Origin: Cardiocondyla obscurior
Lineage: Eukaryota; Arthropoda; Insecta; Hymenoptera; Formicidae
Assembly (NCBI RefSeq): GCF_019399895.1
Contig: NC_091872.1
Span: forward strand, 5,588,395-5,652,394
Reading direction: 5' to 3'
Length of the DNA: 64,000 nt
Positions 38,990 to 49,442 of the stretch are shown one piece after another. Numbering within the stretch: position 1 is the stretch's first letter; each line of letters opens with the position of its first letter. The notes below the pieces were generated by a model. The model was given only the letters and a program-made list of their open reading frames with translations, was not told where the DNA came from and did not search any database. The translations under genes and the position numbers were made by a program.

Positions 38990-39226
38990 GGCACGAATTC
39001 TGAATGCGCCCTGAAGCGATCGGATCCTTGTTCCGCGACCTTTCGTATTCCCGGGGCGCGAATGTGTCGCTCATCAAATCCCGAAAATATCGGCGGAAAC
39101 GGAATTCACGCCGACCGCGAGATGGGACATGGAAACGCAATTTCTCAGCGCTCGCGCCGATTTATATTTAATCCGCCGGATCGCGGCGCTCGAAGAGAAT
39201 GCTTCGTCGAAAAATCACATCTCCGC
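38990..39226 (+). CDS. Weak candidate exon, 237 bases, phase 0-0
   Basis: A pyrimidine-rich acceptor (CTTCCGCTTTTTGCAAG, AG at 38988-38989) and a full-consensus GTAAGT donor at 39227 bound exactly 79 open codons. They start GTNSECALKRSD and include PENIGGNGIHADREMGHG around residues 38-55. An exon whose length is a multiple of three in a single open frame is suggestive, but the exonic bases next to the donor (CGC) are weak and I recognise no domain. Joining it to the exon at 43574 would give a stop, so it is not simply its neighbour. Confidence 0.2.
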
Positions 39227-39242
39227 GTAAGTGGCTCACGTG

Positions 39243-39261
39243 GTAACCCGCGCGGGGTTAC
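39243..39261. other. Perfect 7-bp hairpin
   Basis: GTAACCC, a 5-base GCGCG loop, GGGTTAC. It lies 16 bases after the candidate donor at 39227. Confidence 0.6.
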
Positions 39262-40233
39262 TTAAAATGCTCTACATTTCGCCGTGAGAAAGACAGAATT
39301 GTCGTGCCAGGTACGAGAATCGATCGCCGCGTCGAAATGTTAATCGCCCAGGACCCGGGCGGCGATGACTGGTGAACTTCCAGCCGCGTTTCTCAAACGC
39401 TGTAAACTTCTTCGGTAAACATACGACGGCGAAGCTACGTAGTGAGGCATTGTTCGTACGGACGATGTCGGAATTCCCGGGAGCGAGTTACCGCGGCGCT
39501 GGAACGTATGAAATTCGGGGGTTGCCAGATGTCTCGTCGGGCAGGTAGGTCGCGTTAATCACGAAAGTGCGAGTTCAGATATTTGAATAGATGCAGTTGC
39601 TTTGTCCCGCCCGGGCTGACCTCAGGAGCAGACGGAACCCCGCAAAATTATCGCTGACCCGCCGCCATTATCGCGTCCGCGAGTATTATCTACGACGGTC
39701 TGCTCTACGGCCGATGCTGATTGATGAGCCCCGTTGAACTTCTCGAGACGGCTGTGCTTTGTTCGAACTTGATATAAAACCATTTCCGACGAAAACCGTA
39801 GAGGAAGAATTTTGAAAAAAAAAAAAAAAGAAATCTCCATTAAACGATCCACCGCGCGTGAGAAATTCCGGCGATCCGAGGAACCCGCGGGGCCTGTCGG
39901 CTCTCAAAAATTCACGTCTCCATCTCATTCCGCGCTCGTTCAATATTAATCGCGCGTTAGAAAAGTGTCCGCGGGAGCACGCGAAGGGATATTTCCACCG
40001 TGTATTCCGTAGAAGTCATAACCGGCGACGGATAATCGGATGGAAGCCTGTTTGCCCTCGACGTCAAGGTTTTCTACGGCTTTCCGCGTTTGACGCCGCA
40101 TATATCTTCAAGTACCCGACCGGGCCTGTAAATAACGGTCGTCGTTGTCGTCGTCGTCGCCCGACTTTGCCGTAATTCATGTTTTTCGACCGCATTTCCC
40201 AACGTTTCCACAGGACGGCCTCGCGCGGCCGCG
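39262..40233. other. Noncoding GC-rich block
   Basis: CpG-rich, with overlapping frames on both strands (39858-40175 plus, 105 codons). A degenerate GTC repeat lies at 40138-40160. Confidence 0.6.
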
Positions 40234-40845
40234 ATGTGTCGTCGCGCAGTAGCGCGTAACATTTTATACCCGTTAGCCCAGCGGGCAAAAAAGTCTCGCG
40301 AGAGTTATTTCAGCCAATCAGGCAATCTGGGAATGGGCGGGAACGCGAGTGCGGATGTCGGCGACGAACGAGCGCCGATATTTCGTCGGACAAATGAAAC
40401 CGTGTACAGGTTTAAAAGATATACGTGCATCGGGGACGCCCGAACTCCCAGCGAAATGATGATGTACCTCGCAAAAAGCCCCCCGTTCCCCGACGTATTT
40501 GTCGCCCTTGTTGGCGTGGTCGATGCCGGGAGATACGGCACGTCGCGGCGACGTGAAGGAAACGAGAAAATACAGTCGGGACAACGAGGAATTCGCACCG
40601 TACGTACGAAATTTCCGAGAGCGCTCTTATTCTCTCGCGTGATATTCGAAGAAAGTACACATCCCGACTGGAAAACCCTTCGGTTTTCTCTGAAACATCG
40701 AGCAATAACGTTTAATCTTTCATACGTTTACACCGGGTGGAAAGCTCGTCAGTTCAGCATCGGCAGATTCATATCGTTCGTATCACCTGTAAATGTCTAT
40801 ATAAATTTAAACGTAATATCAAACTTGCGAAAGAGAGATTCATAA
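40234..40845 (+). CDS. Longest open frame in the window (203 codons), doubtful
   Basis: Starts ATG TGT CGT CGC and ends TAA. The product has no recognisable domain, signal peptide or repeat, and is basic throughout. Minus-strand frames of 88-97 codons overlap it (40305-40705). The block is CpG-rich and stop-poor, so a frame of this length is only mildly surprising in 64 kb. I list it because it is the largest, not because it looks like a known protein. Confidence 0.12.
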   Translation: MCRRAVARNILYPLAQRAKKSRESYFSQSGNLGMGGNASADVGDERAPIFRRTNETVYRFKRYTCIGDARTPSEMMMYLAKSPPFPDVFVALVGVVDAGRYGTSRRREGNEKIQSGQRGIRTVRTKFPRALLFSRVIFEESTHPDWKTLRFSLKHRAITFNLSYVYTGWKARQFSIGRFISFVSPVNVYINLNVISNLRKRDS

Positions 40846-41437
40846 AAGTAATAAAGTTTCATATAAAATTTTAACGAAAAATAGAAGGAAACAAAAATTA
40901 AATCTGATAACAACTGTTATCGAACACAATAAAAATCGGCAAGATAGAAATTTTATCATTTACTTTTTATTACTCGAAATCGATTCGACGGCCGTTTTTT
41001 TACGTTTCCCCACTCGACGGGCGGGATATTTTTACAGAATTTGATAGCGACTTTCAAGACACGCTGTAATACTTTCCCGGTTAACCTGTGCCGCGTTATT
41101 TATATGCCACATACGAACTCGCGCATACACGCGTATTTGTGCACATAAATGTGTAAAGTTTGGATTTTGCTGTACGGCAAAACGATGCCGGAGGGTGCAT
41201 GGCAATAGTGTTCCAACGGTGTCTTGGTAGCGCGGGTGCCGAGAATCGAAAAGAGCTCGGTAACGACGCGGGAAATAGATGAAAGAGCGGGAAGCTATAA
41301 CAATAGTAAAAGACGCCGCTCGTGTCGGCTCCAGAACGCACTTCGACCACTTAATTTCATCACACTCGAGTGGACTAGCAGGCGTGGCGGAAATTGTGTC
41401 GCACGAGACTTTCGCTTTGAATTACGAAGTTCTGAAG

Positions 41438-41463
41438 AAAAAAAAAAAAAAAAAAAAAAAAAA
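41438..41463. repeat. A homopolymer (26)
   Basis: Twenty-six A in a GC-balanced context. It could be a retroposed poly-A tail, but no source gene or flanking duplication was identified. Confidence 0.9.
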
Positions 41464-41795
41464 TCAACGAACGCTATTCTTTTTCTCGTTGCGCTCCGAT
41501 AATTAAACGTCCGGTATTGGCTTTCTCCAAATATACTAGGCGGCTTTTACGTTCGACGGTATTACAATTATCTTTCGCATCGACGCCAGTTCCTCGATAG
41601 TTTATTACAGCGATGTAAGTTTAAGATTCGTTGATACACTCGGTGTAAAAAATGTTATCAGAGGAGGGGGCGCCGCTACATCTGTACCTCGCGTTGTAAT
41701 TAAAATTTAGGGTACGAGATTAAAGCACGCGATGCCTGTCGGTCAGGCCATCGATCAAGTGCTTATCAACCAAACTACGAATCAACTCGTAGTAG

Positions 41796-42056
41796 ACGCT
41801 CCCTCGTGGATGTTGGATCGTGGTGGAATCTAATATTGTCATTGGACCGTCGTCAACGGCGGGCCGCGATGTATTATTAGATATTCTCCATTCATTACGG
41901 CGAGTTATTAACGAAGACAGTGACAGATCACACGTAGTCGGAAATTACCGGTACATTCAGAAAATTCCGTGGACCTTAGCAGCTTTTGTCGATTATCGAA
42001 AAAATTTCGTCGGCGGGAACAAAGAGCCGCGAGGTCGGATTCGGGATTTGACGTAA
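41796..42056 (+). CDS. Weak candidate exon or coding remnant, 86 codons
   Basis: The frame opens after TAG at 41793 and has protein-like composition, with an amphipathic stretch DVLLDILHSLRRVINEDSD in its first half. It stops at ACG TAA, where GTAAAT could act as a donor (42053). No clear acceptor precedes it and no homology is recognised. It may be an exon, a decayed coding fragment or chance. Confidence 0.15.
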   Translation, partial: TLPRGCWIVVESNIVIGPSSTAGRDVLLDILHSLRRVINEDSDRSHVVGNYRYIQKIPWTLAAFVDYRKNFVGGNKEPRGRIRDLT

Positions 42057-43573
42057 ATGCGAGATTTATAGGTTCAAAGCGTTACAATTAAATCGCTAGA
42101 TCGAAAGAGAGTGGATATCGACGGAAACCGCGGTTAATTTTACATTTCCTCGTTTTGCTGGGAAAAATCAAATGGGGCGCGGGACATCGTGAAAATATAC
42201 GCGAAATATAATTAAACCCGTGTTGTTTATTATTGTTTTATTGTGGAAGATATTTGCGTCTAGTTTAAAAAAATAACAGCGAGTTTTTGCGGAATGTTTT
42301 CCGCGCGGGAAATGGATCGCTTCTGCTGTCCCCGTCGCTCGCGGCGTAGCGATGATCCATTAATCGAAAGTTCCACAATATTCCCTGGTCATTCATTCTG
42401 ATTTGATCAACTCGCATCCCGCCGAGTAACGGTGACGGTTTCGTTCCGCTCGATCCTGCAACCGAGCCATCATCGGCTGTAATTTAATGACAATGATGCA
42501 CAATGAGGCGGGCAGATGTAATTTCATCTCCTTTCATCCCGAATCGTGCATTCCGTACAGAACATTTTAAAATTGTAAATAACGCGTTTCCGATACTAAA
42601 AAAAAAAGAATTAAAAAATTGTAAAACATGTTTAAAAATTTCTAATAATTAAAAACCGAGATAGATTTATTAGTTGCTATTTTACGAAAGTGGCCGCTTG
42701 TTATTTCTCTGCCTCAGAGCTTCCCATTGTCGTAACTCTCTAATCTCTTTACTCCTTTAATCGCTTAAAACCCAAAAGTCATTGATATGCCGTCGTTTAG
42801 GATACTCTGCTATTCATTTCGATTTCGCTTTCGGTACTTGTCGCAGGGATAAGCGCTTTACGGCCGAAGCGCGCTGTACGTAGATGGCTTCTACGTCATT
42901 TGATGACTTCGGAGCAGCCTATGCACGTCAAATACGATGCATATCGACGTCCCGAGCCTACTGTGCGCAAACAATTCCGGGCGTAATTCAATGTACGTGG
43001 ACGACTGTATCTCGTGCGCTCGCGTGCACGCACGCACACGTGACGTATGTACGCATTCGACGCGACGCGCATCTCTCAATCTAGTTACCGTCACTCTCTA
43101 CCACTTTTCTTTTTCCCTGCCTTTCTTTTTCTCTCTTTGTCTCTCTTTCTCTCTTTCCTCTTTCTCCCGAATTTATCTGTCTCTCGCAGTCACGTTGCAA
43201 TCAAATTATATACAGTCCCATTGCAGAGGATTGAATACATAAAATACCATCAACGATTCACCCCGACCCAATTCGATTCGCCGCCGCCCTGTCGGCGTTA
43301 TTGCCACACCCGTTATCGCCGGGCAAGCTGGCTGTTTCCGGTAATTATTTCGGACTTTACATGCGCGATTACATACGTTCGGCTATTCATAGTATATATC
43401 TGATTGCGCGAACTAGCGCCGGCATCGTGCGATAACCAGGAGAACTTACCACTCGAGAGAATCGTTAAATGTGTCGATAACATTTCGCAAGTTATTAAAT
43501 TTAATACTAAGTACTATTTAAAAAAATCCGTGAGACGCTCTGAATTAACTGAAACTCGATTTTATTGTTCCAG
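42057..43573 (+). other. Presumed intron upstream of the exon pair
   Basis: No exon was found here. 42340-42560 is GC-balanced, low in repeats and rich in TAAT-type words, unlike neighbouring DNA. Pyrimidine tract at 43103-43168. Confidence 0.5.
43103..43168 (+). repeat. CT-rich pyrimidine tract
   Basis: Degenerate CTTT and CTCT units, with few purines over about 65 bases, 400 bases upstream of the exon pair. Confidence 0.75.
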
Positions 43574-43579
43574 GTAAAG
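43555..43579 (+). promoter_or_regulatory. Acceptor site that doubles as a possible recursive splice site
   Basis: The sequence reads TTTTATTGTTCCAG then GTAAAG: a 3' splice site joined directly to a sequence resembling a 5' splice site. Known insect recursive sites combine a pyrimidine tract and CAG with GTAAGT. Here four of the six donor positions match (GTAA). The simple reading is the acceptor of the exon at 43574. The alternative is that splicing to this point rebuilds a donor and the downstream exon is then skipped. Confidence 0.35.
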
Positions 43580-43688
43580 ACGGTCTTCCCGCGAGTGTCC
43601 AGTGCGCGGAAGGACGACTCGTCACGTCCCATCTGAGAGGAGGAGCAGGCTCTGGACGGGCATCCTGCATCAGCGGAGCAACTTTTAG
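43574..43688 (+). CDS. Internal coding exon (first of a pair), unrecognised protein
   Basis: I do not recognise the protein. The exon follows a pyrimidine-rich acceptor ending in GTTCCAG (AG at 43572-43573) and ends TTTTAG before a GTAAAC donor at 43689. Of the three frames, one meets TAA at once and another meets TGA at codon 21. The third is open for all 37 full codons, starting KDGLPASVQC and ending CISGATF. The first two bases (GT) complete a codon begun upstream, and the last two (AG) are completed by the next exon. The peptide is rich in Gly, Ser and Arg, has two Cys, and shows no evident membrane segment. Its first six bases, GTAAAG, themselves resemble a donor. No partner exon upstream was found in 43 kb, so the preceding intron is probably very long. 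It could instead be an untranslated exon that is open by chance. Confidence 0.6.
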
Positions 43689-43811
43689 GTAAACATAAAT
43701 TTTTTTTAATAAAATATTAAAAAACAAAAACGTTTACCTTTTTTTTTATTAATTCTATTAACTAATATCCTAATACATGTCTACATTAATATTTCTCTTT
43801 TTATGTTACAG
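43689..43811 (+). other. Short spliceosomal intron (123 bases)
   Basis: The intron starts GTAAAC, ends TTACAG, is T-rich (TTTTTTTT near 43740) and splits a Ser codon in phase 2. Its length is in the usual range for short insect introns. The junction keeps exactly one frame open on both sides, which is the main argument that it is real. Confidence 0.6.
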
Positions 43812-43855
43812 TCACCGCCTGAACGCTACAACTCCGCTGAAGTTCATGCAGATTG
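43812..43855 (+). CDS. Internal coding exon (second of a pair), 44 bases
   Basis: A short exon between a strong acceptor (pyrimidine-rich stretch TTTCTCTTTTTATGTTACAG, with candidate branch sequences CTAAT or CTAAC upstream) and a near-consensus donor, ATTG followed by GTGAGT at 43856. Joined to the previous exon, the split codon is AGT (Ser). The frame then reads HRLNATTPLKFMQI and leaves one base (G) for the next exon. The two exons sum to 159 bases, so including or skipping the pair preserves frame. Asn-Ala-Thr is a potential N-glycosylation sequon, relevant only if this part of the protein is extracellular. The ATG in KFMQI has a poor start context (T at -3), so I read it as an internal Met, though a 5' untranslated exon with a start near its end is an alternative. 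No downstream exon of the same gene was found in the remaining 20 kb. Confidence 0.6.
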
Positions 43856-45264
43856 GTGAGTAGTCACATATTATTTTTTTTTTTTTGTAGTTTGTAATCG
43901 TTGTAACTCTTGAACTGATAAAACGTCGTCGACGAATTGGGACCTCACGAGAGAGAATTGCTTTACCGTCTCGAAATATAATATTGTTTACCGCGGGCGA
44001 AGGTTCAGCGACGCAATTCGAAAGTGCGATTTCACCGGAATTGCAAACTCCTCCGAATTTCAACCCCGGAAACGTTTCCGTTCCGCGGGGAGAACCGGAC
44101 GTCCAGATTTCTCTAAAACGCGCAATGTAGATGCGGACTATTGTGCAGCCGAAACGTTTAGTCGCAGTCGGAACAATAGTACTTATCACTCGCGTACATG
44201 CGACTTCGCGAATAAACTCGCGGATTACTGTAATGCGGATAAAATCCCGACAAGGCGGCCCGACGGATTCGGCGAGGGTGACACTTTTGCGCGACGTGTG
44301 TCCCTCACGTCGCGTAATCCTATTAACGACGAATTAATACGCGCGGCACTCTTGACGGCGACGCCGTTTTTCGGCGCGTGCGAGCAGCCGCGTGCGGCGC
44401 GAAGTTATCCCGGCGAATTCTTGAGCGCATTACACGTAAATCCTTTACCTTCGTAAAGACGACGCCGGAATTTCGCCCTCGCCAAGAGTCTACTAAGAGG
44501 TTAGATGCATGTATATCAGGAAAGATAAGCAGCTTAATTTCGAACGAGATTAGTCCGGACGTTCAATCCTGTACGTAGTCCTCTCTTTGGCACATAACGC
44601 GACGCCCCGATATTCCTGGCCAGAGTTAATCTCGGGATTAACCCGGAAGTGAGCCCCCTACTCCAATGTTCCAGCGTTTTTCTACGGTTTGTTATATCGG
44701 CAATTTATATTGACGTATAATACAGCGATGGCGTGGCGCCGATTGCCGTTATCGACGCAAAGAAATATACCGTTACATAGAAGAAGAACGTTGAATTATC
44801 TTACACGATTAACGATAGTCTTTATCTTTCTGAACCTTACTTTGATTTTTCTTATTAAATTTCTACAATTATTTGTACATTTTTTATAATACATTTAAAT
44901 GTAACGAGGAAAGAAAGACTGACGTATAATTCTTCTTTATATCTAATTATAACTAAATTGCATTTACCGTATAGAAAGTTGACGCAATTATTACCGCTCA
45001 ATTAATCGTCTTATCAAAGAGCCATTCGGTAAAACAATAGAATAATCCGTAGCGATTTGGAGTGGTTCGTTTTGACAAAATGGTTTCCGAAACAATCGGA
45101 GGAAGCTCGCACGCGTTTTCCGAGCCGCTTTATTGAAATTATAATTGCGACGGGTGAAATCTTCAAATCCAATCTGCCGCTTAGGTATGCACGACGAAAT
45201 TCGATCTATCGTTCTTGAATAATTTCGCACTTAGTTCTTCTCTTCGTCTCGCTACGCCCGCTCT

Positions 45265-45290
45265 CCCTCCCTCCCCCTGCCCCCTCGCCC
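45265..45290 (-). other. Putative G-quadruplex (minus) / i-motif (plus)
   Basis: Five C runs of 3, 3, 5, 5 and 3 bases are separated by loops of 1, 1, 2 and 3 bases. On the minus strand this satisfies the canonical rule of four G runs of at least three with short loops. No gene start is recognised next to it. Confidence 0.65.
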
Positions 45291-48200
45291 TCGATAAGCC
45301 GATAACTGTGCACGGTTTGCAGAATCCATAAATTAGGCGCGAAGTTCGATTTGCGCTCTTTGATAATCCCCTCATTCGCATACGAGAGGCTCGTGCATTA
45401 TAACTTGGCGATGCATTTGCATGTCGCATCGACAAGACCCAATCCTTGGTCGAGTTTACACGAGCAGTATCGATGTATATGTATATACGTAGTAATATAG
45501 GTGGGACGTTCTTCGTCGGACACATCTCTGGTCGTTTATTAATTCAGACGAACACGTTAAGCCGATCCTTTCGCCAACTATACGGGCAAAAAGTATTTAT
45601 AAAAATGACGACGCGATTTTCCATTTATATTACAATTGGCAGTTCGCACACAAGTCGTTCGCATCCGTACATACCGAGGTGTCCCACTCACACGTGGCGC
45701 ATTCTCGCGCGCAGACATTTTCGACCCTGCCCCATTCCTCGGTAGCGAGCGGCCAGGTCTCCCAGACCCCAAACCCACCTTTCATCGCCATTCTACAACC
45801 AGATAAATTTCCCGCCTTGAATCGCGCTCGACCCTTTTTGTTCCCGTGAGTACGGTAGACGGTGTAAAATAATGCGCTGATCTAACCGTCTCCATTTATT
45901 GCGAGAGAGAAAGTCTGTAAAGCAGCCCGGCTGCGCCAAAAGCTCCGACCGACCAATACGCTTTATCGCGTCGTTTGGCATTTATTCGCGACAGAGTCGT
46001 AAACAAATTTTCTCTGACAGCGAGATTAAAACATCGAGACGGTGCACACATATTATTAATTAATTGTTTTAATATTTCTAACGAGGTTTTTGATTTTTTT
46101 TAATTTACTTTATCAGAGTTTATCAAAATATTTTTTTTTTTTCTTATAATACAATTTTGTGTCTTGTCGCGTTATATTTTATGATAATAAGAGCAAATAC
46201 ACATAACACTCCGTTATGATTTTATGATTTGCCATTTACCCTCCATTGTCATTCGGTCCTCTGTTCCCTTTTTCTTCTCCTCTTTCCGTTTCTTCTTTTT
46301 TTCTTTCTCTTTCATCGTCCTTTACTTTGCACTCCGCGCTCAATTCCGACGCTTTTAATAAATAAATCGTACCGGAATTCTTACTGCTCGTTGTTTCCTC
46401 TGAGAAACTCACGAGCTATTTAACTGCCGGAACTCAGCGGCGCCGCGCCCGAACTTCAACCGTTTTTCATTCGCTCGTTTTCACCCACGCCGAGATAAAC
46501 TTTGTTCATTTTCCATTCCCAGTTGCACGCCGCCACAGGGGGCATCGCGACAAAGCCGCGTTAAAGCCTTCGGCATGCATATTAACCGTGTTACTTCTTT
46601 CGTTAATCAGCGGGAGGCCGCTATCATCTCGTGATAATACGGCGTACGCTTTATGCGATTTGTATGAAACGTTAACACGCAAAACCGAAGATTAAACGCA
46701 TCATTCAACATAAATTGGAATTACGCGATGATTATTTATATGTAAATAATATTTTATATTAACATTTTACACTTTGATATTTAATATTCTAGCTATTTAA
46801 ATAACGTTCGACCATTTTGATAAATAGATTTTGCACGCTGGGGACTCGTATTTCTGTCGTCGCGAGTATAAATTTTATACAAATTAAATAAATATAATTG
46901 CCGTTAAGTGTTTAGAGCAAATTTAATTGTAATTACGAATGCTCAGAAGTCCATCTTTTCGAGCGCAACGCATGCTACTTTATTCCGCCAACACCCTCGT
47001 GACTCTCGTTTTCAGTGTGTACACTTTGCAAACGAACATCGAACGAACAGCGCGAACTTAAGTAATACGATATACGCAGTAATACAAAAATAATTAATAA
47101 ATTGTATAAATAGTATAAATTATAAAACGAGCAGGGATAAATTTTTTTTAACAGAAAAAGTTTTCTCTCGATAATATCAAATTATTTTTCATTATGCGCC
47201 TGTTCAAAATATTTCCGCCGCGTGAATAGTTACGTGATCGATACTACGTATGTTAGTTGAACCGCCTTTCGACCAGCATGTCGGGGATACGTGCCTCCGA
47301 TATGCGCTTGCGACATATTTCAAAGAAATCTCCGCAACAATCGCATTCGTGAGCACGAGCATAATGCAGTCGGAATATATTTGCGGGATACGCTCGGGGA
47401 CGGTTTAAATGGGATTATATTTCTAGCGAGGGGGTCAAGCGACCGGACTGGGATCACCAGCCGGAAGTGGCGTGATTACGTATTGAATGGGGGGTAATTA
47501 TTCAGCGGACCGCCGTGCGACGTACGCGCAATCATTTAGGGACTTCATCAGCGAGCTCACGCACGCCCGGCATATTTCCGCTCATCTTAGGGCTACAAAC
47601 ATTCGAGATGGCTTCGCGCCGAGATTCGCTAGCAAAATTAATTTTCTAAACGAGACATCGCCTGCCGATTCGAAATATCGCGCCACCGAATGTAATTACT
47701 ATAATTTCGTAATACATGTAATCATTTTCCGATATATCCTTTCAATTTCCTAACGTTGCATTTCATCTCGAAGCGTGATGAGATTTAATATTTTATTTAA
47801 CGCTTAATAAATAAAATTATTAAATATACTGATTTCTCTCCTGCCGTTCGCTTTTTGCTAGTTTTTACGTGAATCACGAGAGAGCTCGTTTATTGTCGCT
47901 ATGTATGATGCAGAAAAAGATTACGTATATAATTCTCACTTTTGATATAAATGTCATAATGCGATACCACCGTCACGGTGACGGATCGCGAGCTTTAATG
48001 CGACGATACATGGCGTTTTGCGCTATGAACTGTGTCCCGCTATGAATGTTGCAGCGATAAATCGTGCGTTCGGGAGTCGTCACGTTCGCGCTGGAGATGA
48101 ATGTTATGACAACGTCGTGGAATTTCACGACTCTGAAGTGCTTCGTCCAGGGAATATCGCGGAGGAAATACGTGCTTTGCGCGGAATTCTGCAGTGGATA

Positions 48201-48657
48201 CAAATTATTCAAGCTATTTGCTTTTAATGGAAGTAATCCGTAAAATACTTTAAATATTAAAGCGGTAAGAAAAATATATACGTAAAATACTCGTTTCTGG
48301 TGATTAAGACGAATGAGGTAAATGTAATTCATATTTCTCAATATACTTTGTATGAAAACACCTGAATCCGATGTAATAACGTTGGCCGGTAAATTATTAA
48401 TCTTGATATTTTATTTATTTATTTATTTATGCATAGAAAAAACTTCCGCGTTTTTACTGCGATCGGCACTACGCAAGCGTCACGTAATTTTTCTCATCAA
48501 TAACCAGAGTCGTCTTCTCGACATACGTCTCGCGTTCCGTTGCATTGAGCGTTCCATTCCGACGATCTACAGCTTATCGCAGCCAAAAATGAAGACTCGT
48601 CGAGCTTTAGCTCTTATCCGGAAGGACGAGAGATAGAAAGAAAGACATAAGGAAGAT

Positions 48658-48676
48658 TGATAGACAGATAGATAAG
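48658..48676. repeat. GATA/GACA-like short microsatellite
   Basis: TGATAGACAGATAGATAAG: about four degenerate GATA units after a purine-rich stretch (48625-48655). Confidence 0.6.
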
Positions 48677-49390
48677 GGGATTTATTCTGTTCGGAGATTA
48701 AATCCTCTCAAAGATAATCGGATACCGCGCCAAAAAAAGAGGAATAATCGATATTTCGACGGAAATACTTAACATAACTGCGGCGTAATAGACAATTTCG
48801 AATTCGAAATCTAAGCTTTAATGGCGAACTTTTTATAATAATTACTCAAAATTAGCGTAACGTGGGAGAGAAACGCTGGCTCGAGTCGGCAAGTAATTCA
48901 TACACTTCTATTTTCTATTGCAAACAAATTTTATTATAAATATTTAAAATTCTTAGGAAGCATTGAAAAAATTACGTAAAACGTTATTGATTGCGTTAAA
49001 ATAAAAAAAAATGGGACGTTAACTTTTCCGGAGATGAATATTTGAAGCCACGGTGCATCCCGCGTGGTGCGTCCAGTATGAAATATTGTAAATCTCTCTC
49101 TGACAAACTCTTTTATTTATACGATGCAAGGTACACACGGATCACGCGACAGTATTAAACACACCGGGAAATGAAGCGCAATGCTCATGGAATCGTCATC
49201 GGTCTCTCGCATATCCCTTCTTCAAATTCCACGCTTGCGGCGCGAGAAAAGGAATCATCTAGATTTATGTCGGCAAATAATTTATGCAAATCTACATTGC
49301 ATCTAGCTGAGCCGCCGGCGTTTCTCTCTAGTCCGATAGGAAGTTGGAAAAGCCCAGGAGCATATCGGATCTTTGTACTGGCACAGAAAT

Positions 49391-49442
49391 AAAGAGAAAG
49401 AAAGAGACGGAATAGAAGGTAGGGAGGCGAGAGAGAGAGAGA
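49391..49442 (+). repeat. GA-rich microsatellite
   Basis: AAAG units to about 49408, then a purine-rich gap and (GA)n at 49430-49442. Confidence 0.75.

Noticed and set aside
41598..41616. Microexon between TTATTACAG and GTAAGT (CGAT only)
   Set aside because: A four-base exon needs transcript evidence; the two signals can easily coincide by chance.
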